Positions 33,464 to 38,553 of a stretch of DNA of 38,553 bases are shown one piece after another; the stretch's first letter is position 1; each line of letters begins with the position of its first letter. Position numbers and translations under genes: made by a program. The DNA comes from Grimontia indica (GTDB lineage Bacteria > Pseudomonadota > Gammaproteobacteria > Enterobacterales > Vibrionaceae): positions 1-38,553 of the forward strand of contig NZ_ANFM02000020.1 of the NCBI RefSeq assembly GCF_000333895.2, given 5' to 3'. A model generated the notes under the pieces. It worked only from the letters and a program-made list of their open reading frames with translations, did not search any database and had not been told where the DNA came from.

Positions 33464-34822
33464 ATGAAACAATGGCTAATGATTTTGTATGTGATTATGG
33501 GCTTTTCACTTTATGGCTGTGGGGGAAGTAGTGGAGGCGGAGGTTCGCATACGCAGGCCTCGCTTAGGGTTATCCACGCGGGAGCGGATGCGCCAAAAGT
33601 AAATATAACGGCGAACCAATCTGCCTTGGTGGAAGGATTGGATTATGGAGAGAGCAGCGGTTTTGCGAAGGTCGCTTCACAGAACTATGAGGTAAAGGTA
33701 AACGCCTTGTTGCCTGACCAAAGTACACTGACGGTTATTACGGAAGATTACGATCTGAAAGCTGAACGCAATTATTCTGCGATTGCGATAGGCAGTGTCG
33801 CCGACAATTCTCTGGAAGTGCTGGTGGTGGAGAATGCGGATTCTGCGGTTGCTAGTGGCTATGTCAGAGTGCAGGCGGTTCATGGTTCGCCAGCTGTACC
33901 CACTGTCGATGTGTACGTGACTTCGCCAGATGAGGACATTGCATCGGCTTCACCAGCTTTGACACTGAGCTACCGACAATTCAGCGATACACTCTCAGTT
34001 CTCGCGGGGGATTACCGAATCCGCATTGCGCCTGAGGGGACAAAAACGGTGGTTTATGACAGTGGCAGCCTGCCATTGGCATCCGGTTCTGATTTGTTGG
34101 TCACCGCAGCACCAAACGTTTACGGCGGGAATACCACGTCGCCAGTCGTGTTGGTCGCAGCGTCCGGTACAGGAGCATCTGTGATTTTTGACCAGACGAC
34201 AGGTGCAGATCTTCGTGCGGTTCATGCTGTATCAGACGCGCCAGCGGTCAACGTACTCTTGAATGACAGCACAACCCCTGCTGTGGCTGACCTGACTTAT
34301 TTGAACGAATCTCCTTTCTTGCAGGTTCCAGCAGGTACGCAGGATGTGACGGTGAACGTACCGTCATTAAGTGCGGATGTGCTGAAAGATATCCCTGTCT
34401 CCCTCGAGCAAGGTAAATTCTATAACGCCATTGTTTTGGGCTCGGTAGAGGCTTCCGACTCGTTTGATATCGAGCTGCTTCCCTTTGAGGAAGATCGCCG
34501 AAAAGTCGCAACAGAAGCGAAGATCTCACTGGTTCACGGCTCGGTTTCTGCGGGAACTGTGGATGTTTACATTACGCCGACCTCGGATATTTCCAGCGCC
34601 AGCCCTACCATCAGTAATTTCGTCTACAAACAGACGATAACAGGTGTCGGTTTAATGCCGGGCGAAGCGGTGGTTTCCATCACACCTGCTGGTTCGAAAA
34701 CCGTCGCAATTGGTCCCCTGACAGTGAACTTCGAAGGCGGAAAACTCTATGGTGCCATTGCACAGGACGCAGTCAATGGCGGCGCGCCATTGGGTATAAA
34801 CGGGTTTGATGAGCTGAACTGA
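33464..34822 (+). CDS. DUF4397 repeat lipoprotein
   Basis: A 452-residue lipoprotein. The signal peptide ends in the lipobox FSLYGC (Cys19), and a Gly/Ser linker follows. The mature part is about four beta-rich units in an A-B-A-B order: A units begin LRVIHAGADAPKVNI and LRAVHAVSDAPAVNV; B units begin VRVQAVHGSPAVPTVDVYVT and ISLVHGSVSAGTVDVYIT. The VHxxxDAPxVNV pattern is DUF4397. No Asp after the lipobox Cys, so an outer-membrane location is expected. Binding or adhesion roles are guesses. It ends at a strong shared terminator. Confidence 0.88.
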   Translation: MKQWLMILYVIMGFSLYGCGGSSGGGGSHTQASLRVIHAGADAPKVNITANQSALVEGLDYGESSGFAKVASQNYEVKVNALLPDQSTLTVITEDYDLKAERNYSAIAIGSVADNSLEVLVVENADSAVASGYVRVQAVHGSPAVPTVDVYVTSPDEDIASASPALTLSYRQFSDTLSVLAGDYRIRIAPEGTKTVVYDSGSLPLASGSDLLVTAAPNVYGGNTTSPVVLVAASGTGASVIFDQTTGADLRAVHAVSDAPAVNVLLNDSTTPAVADLTYLNESPFLQVPAGTQDVTVNVPSLSADVLKDIPVSLEQGKFYNAIVLGSVEASDSFDIELLPFEEDRRKVATEAKISLVHGSVSAGTVDVYITPTSDISSASPTISNFVYKQTITGVGLMPGEAVVSITPAGSKTVAIGPLTVNFEGGKLYGAIAQDAVNGGAPLGINGFDELN

Positions 34823-34837
34823 TTAAGTGGATAAAAA

Positions 34838-34860
34838 AAAGCCCCGCGTTGCGGGGCTTT
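34838..34860. terminator. Bidirectional terminator between the DUF4397 gene and codA
   Basis: AAAGCCCCGC and GCGGGGCTTT form a perfect 10-bp stem with a 3-base loop, an A-run on the left and T-rich sequence on the right, so it can stop both convergent genes. Confidence 0.95.
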
Positions 34861-34864
34861 ATTA

Positions 34865-36145
34865 TTAACGCTTAAAGGTGACGGCTTCGGTCTCTTCAAG
34901 GTGTAATGAGGTGGTAGCAGGTTGGGTTTCTGCAATCACTTTACCTGCACGGATAGAGTAGCGAACAGGCACCTGACGGCGCAGGGCATCAAAGTCGTTT
35001 TCAGCAGGCAGGATCAGTAGGTTGCCCGGTTTGCCAACTTCCACACCGTAGTTGTCTTGAATGTTCAGGGTTTTTGCCGAGTGATGGCTGATCAAATCCA
35101 GCGATTGGTTCAGTTGGTCGTAGCCCATGATTTGGCAAACATGCAGTCCCATATGCAGCACTTGTAGCATGTTGGCGGTGCCCAGGGGATACCAAGGATC
35201 GAACACGTCGTCGTGGCCAAAACAGACGTTAATGTCAGATGCCAGCATTTCTTTGACACGGGTAATACCACGGCGCTTTGGATAGTCATCAAAACGGCCT
35301 TGCAGGTGAATATTCACCAGTGGGTTCGCAACAAAGCTGATGCCAGACATGCGTAGCAAACGGAATAGGCGAGACGCGTAAGCACCATTGTAAGAGTGCA
35401 TTGCCGTCGTGTGACTCGCTGTCACTTTGTGGCCCATTTCATATTTGTGTGCCAGTGCCGCTACGGTTTCGACAAAGCGTGATTGTTCGTCGTCAATTTC
35501 GTCGCAGTGCACGTCAATCAGGCGGTCATATTTACGCGCCAGTTCAAAGGCGTAGTGCAGGGATTCAACACCGTATTCACGGGTGAACTCGAAGTGTGGA
35601 ATGGCACCCACAACGTCTGCACCCATCTTTACTGCTTCTTCTAGTAACTCTTTACCGTTTGGGTAGGAGAGAATGCCCTCTTGAGGGAACGCCACGATTT
35701 GAATATCAACCCAAGGCTTCATTTCTTCACGCACTTCAATCATGGCTTTCAATGCGGTCAGGGTAGGGTCTGACACATCAACGTGGGTACGGACGTGTTG
35801 AATACCGTTAGCGATTTGCCACTTCAGGGTTTGTTTTGCACGTGCTTTCACATCTTCGATAGACAGCATGGCTTTGCGCTCAGCCCAGCGCTCGATACCT
35901 TCAAACAAGGTGCCTGAAATATTCCAGCTTGGCTCTCCAGCGGTTTGCGTGGTGTCCAAGTGGATATGAGGCTCACAGAAAGGTGGCAATGCCATACCGC
36001 CTTCTGCGTCAATTACGGTTGCATCTGTTTTCAGCTCAGCGCCGTTGTCTTCAATGGCGCGAATAACGCCGTCTTCAACCAGAATTTGCGAAGGCGTTTT
36101 CTGACCGCGAATAACAACATTTTTAATCAGTAGAGATGCTGACAT
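34865..36145 (-). CDS. codA: Cytosine deaminase
   Basis: A 426-residue amidohydrolase, almost collinear with E. coli CodA. Metal ligands are His60 and His62 (EPHIHLD), His213 and Asp312 (HDDVFDPW); Glu216 (HCDE) is the proton shuttle and His245 lies in TASHTTAMH. All sit one residue before the E. coli numbers. It converts cytosine to uracil plus ammonia for pyrimidine salvage. AGGAAA precedes the ATG, 18 bases after codB. Confidence 0.95.
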   Translation of the reverse strand: MSASLLIKNVVIRGQKTPSQILVEDGVIRAIEDNGAELKTDATVIDAEGGMALPPFCEPHIHLDTTQTAGEPSWNISGTLFEGIERWAERKAMLSIEDVKARAKQTLKWQIANGIQHVRTHVDVSDPTLTALKAMIEVREEMKPWVDIQIVAFPQEGILSYPNGKELLEEAVKMGADVVGAIPHFEFTREYGVESLHYAFELARKYDRLIDVHCDEIDDEQSRFVETVAALAHKYEMGHKVTASHTTAMHSYNGAYASRLFRLLRMSGISFVANPLVNIHLQGRFDDYPKRRGITRVKEMLASDINVCFGHDDVFDPWYPLGTANMLQVLHMGLHVCQIMGYDQLNQSLDLISHHSAKTLNIQDNYGVEVGKPGNLLILPAENDFDALRRQVPVRYSIRAGKVIAETQPATTSLHLEETEAVTFKR

Positions 36146-36163
36146 TGAGGTTTCCTCTTTGGC

Positions 36164-37402
36164 TCACACGCGAGCAGATTCGGTTTTTTTATTGTTGTTT
36201 AGCATATCCAGTACAAGATAGCTGATTGCACCGCCTAATACGGCGTTCAAAGGCACGATACCTGGCAGTAGGTGACCAGCCGCAATACCAGCAGCCACAC
36301 CACCAATCGCTGCCCAGTTAACGGTCTTAAACTCGGCGTTGGCAAAATCTTTGTAACGTGCACGGTGCTTGATGAAATCGGCGATGATGATACCACCAAT
36401 CGGCGGAATCGCTGCTGAAAGGAAGGTTAGCCAACCAACAAAGTTGTTGTAGAGCCACAGTGCACATAGGGTACCAATGATACCGTTGGCAACGGACAGG
36501 TATTTACTTGGCAGGCCGGTAATATTGGAGAAACCAAGGCCGGATGCATAAAGCGCGTTGTCGTTGGTTGTCCAGATGTTCAAGCCAAGCACAATGATGG
36601 CTGGAAGGAGTAGTCCTTGCATCATCATCACTTCTGAAATATCTGACTGACCAGTCGCTGCCGCGCCAGCTGCACCAAAGATAAACATCAGGCTGTTGCC
36701 GATGAAGAACGCCACCATGGTTACGACGACAGCGCCTTTTGCACTCTTACCAAATCGCACGAAATCTGCGGTCAGTGTTCCCGCCGAAATGAATGAACCA
36801 ACCACCAGAACCAGCGCGGTTGAGAATGACATGGGATTTTCAGGAGAGATGAGTTGGAGCTTTTCAATACCACCCAGGCTATCGATAGCTTCGATGACTG
36901 AGTATCCGCCGAGAAGAGCAATAGCAGGAACAGCGATGGCGGAGAGAATCATAAGCGCGGAGATGCCGAAATAAACGGTGGCGGTCATGGCTAGACCAGC
37001 GACTGCAATCAGAATGTTGGTGTCAATGCCTGTCGCTTTCTGGACGGGAAGGGCAAACATGGCAACGCCAACACCAAACCAACCAACTTGTGTACCACCA
37101 AGAATGAGAGAAGGAAGCCAGGAACCTTTGGTTCCGAAAGAGAATCGAGCAAGAAGGTGAGTTGAAAGACCAGAAGAAGCGCCGATGTAACCAAGAAAGG
37201 AAGTGTAAATACCGAGGAGAAGATTACCGATGAGAACAGCGAGGAGGAAATCATTGAATGAAAGGCCGGTGCCTAACGTTCCTCCTGTCCACATGCTCGC
37301 TGAAAAGAAGGTTAATCCCAGCATGACCATCGTCAGGGATAAGATGCCCTTTCGAGCTGACTGTGGGACTGGTCCCAGGCTGTAGTTGTTGTCCGCCGCC
37401 AT
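36164..37402 (-). CDS. codB: Cytosine permease (NCS1 family)
   Basis: About 412 residues, twelve membrane segments. It opens NNYSLGPVPQSARKGILSL, matching CodB. The NCS1 signature parts GLSTHLLARFSFGTKGSWLPS and TNDNALYASGLGFSN are present. It takes up cytosine with Na+ or H+. The frame opens at 37420, but GAGG 6 bases before the ATG at 37402 decides the start. Together with codA it forms the E. coli-like codBA operon. Confidence 0.95.
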   Translation of the reverse strand: MAADNNYSLGPVPQSARKGILSLTMVMLGLTFFSASMWTGGTLGTGLSFNDFLLAVLIGNLLLGIYTSFLGYIGASSGLSTHLLARFSFGTKGSWLPSLILGGTQVGWFGVGVAMFALPVQKATGIDTNILIAVAGLAMTATVYFGISALMILSAIAVPAIALLGGYSVIEAIDSLGGIEKLQLISPENPMSFSTALVLVVGSFISAGTLTADFVRFGKSAKGAVVVTMVAFFIGNSLMFIFGAAGAAATGQSDISEVMMMQGLLLPAIIVLGLNIWTTNDNALYASGLGFSNITGLPSKYLSVANGIIGTLCALWLYNNFVGWLTFLSAAIPPIGGIIIADFIKHRARYKDFANAEFKTVNWAAIGGVAAGIAAGHLLPGIVPLNAVLGGAISYLVLDMLNNNKKTESARV

Positions 37403-37439
37403 TTTACACCTCAATAACAAAGAGAACGCGCCCGATATG

Positions 37440-37473
37440 ATTCTATCGGTTAAACGGCGCGGTATTCTATCGG
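37440..37473 (-). promoter_or_regulatory. 10-bp direct repeat at the codBA promoter
   Basis: CCGATAGAAT (minus strand) occurs at 37464-37473, where it includes the -10 box, and again at 37440-37449, 24 bases downstream, just after the expected start site. Candidate repressor site; no PurR-type box was seen. Confidence 0.55.
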
Positions 37474-37491
37474 CGAAATGTGTGATGTCAA
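37464..37491 (-). promoter_or_regulatory. codB: Predicted sigma-70 promoter of codBA
   Basis: Minus strand: perfect -35 TTGACA (37491-37486), 16-base spacer, -10 TAGAAT (37469-37464, 5 of 6 match). The start site would be near 37457, giving a leader of about 55 bases. Confidence 0.7.
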
Positions 37492-37709
37492 TCGAATGAC
37501 CGCTATTTTTGAGGGTTATTTTGAGTGACCTATTTTAACTATCTGAATTTAATGGCCTGTTTTTATGTCTGGTAGATTTGATGGGTGAGTTAAGTCGCAT
37601 TTGTAATCGGTTACCTTTTACTCAAGCATTTATAAATGCGGTGTTAAATGCAGATTCTACGGGAAAGTCTTTTACTGAGATGAATTCCTAAAATAAAAGG
37701 CTGACATTT

Positions 37710-37755
37710 GAGTGTTGAAGGTCAACACTCTGCTGCTCGATGCATTGAGCAGCAG
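37710..37755. repeat. Two abutting perfect hairpins
   Basis: GAGTGTTGA/TCAACACTC (9 bp, 3-base loop, 37710-37730) and CTGCTGCTC/GAGCAGCAG (9 bp, 8-base loop, 37730-37755) share base 37730. No T-run follows on the plus strand. On the minus strand they lie about 80 bases past the DUF4136 stop and are followed by AATGTCAGCC then a T-rich TTTTATTTT, so the pair may be its 3' end. Confidence 0.6.
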
Positions 37756-37836
37756 GAAAGATGACATTAGCTGTTTAAAATAGGATGGATAGCAGGTTAA
37801 TGTCCGAAAGTGGCATAAAAGTGAGTGTTAACTTGC

Positions 37837-38367
37837 TTACTTTTCACCATTTGAAGGAGGGAAGTTTGCAAACATGTCTTTCACCTGCTCATTGATGAAC
37901 TCATTCTTACTTGAAGGGGTCATGCTATCCGTCAGTTTGCGGTTTGATACGGCACGCCAAATGACCTGATTGCTCTGATTGTCCACCATTTCTACGACCA
38001 GTTGACCGTAATCTCGCTCTTCAATGCGAATTGGGGTTTCATATCGTGCACCAAATCGGCGTGAACCGTAACCGAAGCTGATTGAAGGACCATGTGCAAT
38101 GGCTTCGGTTTTTGGCTGAACGAAATAGCGAAGCGTCACGTTGGGGGAAGTGTCGGTTTCTTTGATGCCTTTGGCAGCCATTTCACGTTCCAATGCGCGC
38201 TCAATGCGGCTGTCGTCCAGTGATACGGGAGAGGTTGAAGGTTTGACGGCGATATCGTAGGTCTGAATATCTTGATAAGCGAACTGCTGGTCAAAGTCAG
38301 TGTAAACACTTTTGGCACAGCCGCTTAGGAACAGGACCATCGCAACAGAAAATAAACGTATGGACAT
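37837..38367 (-). CDS. DUF4136 lipoprotein
   Basis: A 176-residue lipoprotein. The signal peptide ends in the lipobox LSGC (Cys17), and the mature part opens AKSVYTDFDQQFAYQDIQTYDI. DxD..F..Y.TY, the helix ERALEREMAAKGI and VIWRAVS near the end are the DUF4136 pattern. Such proteins sit in the outer membrane; their function is unknown. AGGCGA precedes the ATG. Confidence 0.85.
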   Translation of the reverse strand: MSIRLFSVAMVLFLSGCAKSVYTDFDQQFAYQDIQTYDIAVKPSTSPVSLDDSRIERALEREMAAKGIKETDTSPNVTLRYFVQPKTEAIAHGPSISFGYGSRRFGARYETPIRIEERDYGQLVVEMVDNQSNQVIWRAVSNRKLTDSMTPSSKNEFINEQVKDMFANFPPSNGEK

Positions 38368-38403
38368 GACTTCGCCTCATCGTGGAATAGTGGAGATAAT
38401 GCT

Positions 38404-38553
38404 ATATACCCAAATAACTTGAAGATGCTCGAATTCAGAGGCCATCAATGCGTTCAATTCGAGGCAAATTTCTCGAGGAATAGTGGTTCTATTTCCGTGG
38501 AATTTAACGATGAAGTGGGCGCATTGAGGGCCTCCCTTCGGGCGAGTTGACTG
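38404..38553. repeat. Long structured intergenic repeat, cut by the window edge
   Basis: It begins with TATACCCAAATAACTTGAAG, a start I remember from many Vibrionaceae intergenic repeats. AGGCCATCAATGCG (38439-38452) pairs with CGCATTGAGGGCCT (38520-38533), 13 of 14; AAATTT/GAATTT-type inner arms lie between. No coding capacity. The element continues beyond the window. Confidence 0.65.

Larger units (their letters stand above)
37403..37836. other. codBA control region and structured intergenic region
   Basis: A 434-base gap between codB and the DUF4136 lipoprotein, both on the minus strand. It contains the codBA promoter and repeat, and the tandem hairpins at 37710-37755. No gene was found. 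Confidence 0.5.

Overview
The window is about 50% G+C and gene-dense, with the gene content of a marine gammaproteobacterium of the family Vibrionaceae. The Grimontia/Enterovibrio group is my guess, from remembered gene families rather than a search. Supporting signs are a secreted lipase with its dedicated foldase, a vibriolysin-type M4 protease with a GlyGly-CTERM tail, an ABC polyol operon, codBA, and a long structured intergenic repeat at the right edge that I remember as common in Vibrionaceae. No rRNA, tRNA, CRISPR array, complete IS element or prophage was seen.

Layout. 1-252: a long imperfect palindrome, then a HAD-IB phosphatase (253-924). 940-2772 (minus): lipase and lipase foldase operon. 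3043-5630 (minus): an RimB-like/RimK-like/AstE-like cluster, probably for peptide or ribosomal-protein tail modification. 5926-6915: two GNAT acetyltransferases. 7200-8701: an EamA exporter and a MarR regulator, divergent around a clear two-operator control region. 8776-11173: a ParB-fold mini-protein, a YeeE/YedE membrane protein lacking its third conserved Cys, a short BLUF blue-light sensor and a DUF1428 protein. 11318-13323: cupin, SDR and a membrane-anchored protein of unknown function. 13324-19057 is the most accessory-looking stretch: small membrane ORFs, REP-like inverted repeats, a GNAT, an AraC regulator divergent from a Cys-nucleophile hydrolase, an AT-rich orphan membrane-anchored gene and a 0.5 kb gene-poor gap.

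19472-28226 (minus) is one eight-gene polyol operon: binding protein, two permeases, ATPase, mannitol/arabinitol dehydrogenase, SDR dehydrogenase, xylulokinase and AraC regulator. It has an 18-bp perfect palindrome upstream and a terminator-like hairpin between the binding-protein and first permease genes. Next come an MscS channel, the M4 protease, a chloramphenicol-phosphotransferase-like kinase, a DUF4397 lipoprotein, codB-codA with a well-formed sigma-70 promoter, and a DUF4136 lipoprotein.

No wholly new system is proven. The strongest leads are the MarR/EamA switch, the YeeE(Cys-minus)-BLUF pair, the AT-rich orphan at 17401-18549 beside REP-like repeats, and the structured elements at both window ends. 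All functional names come from motif reading; no database search was possible.
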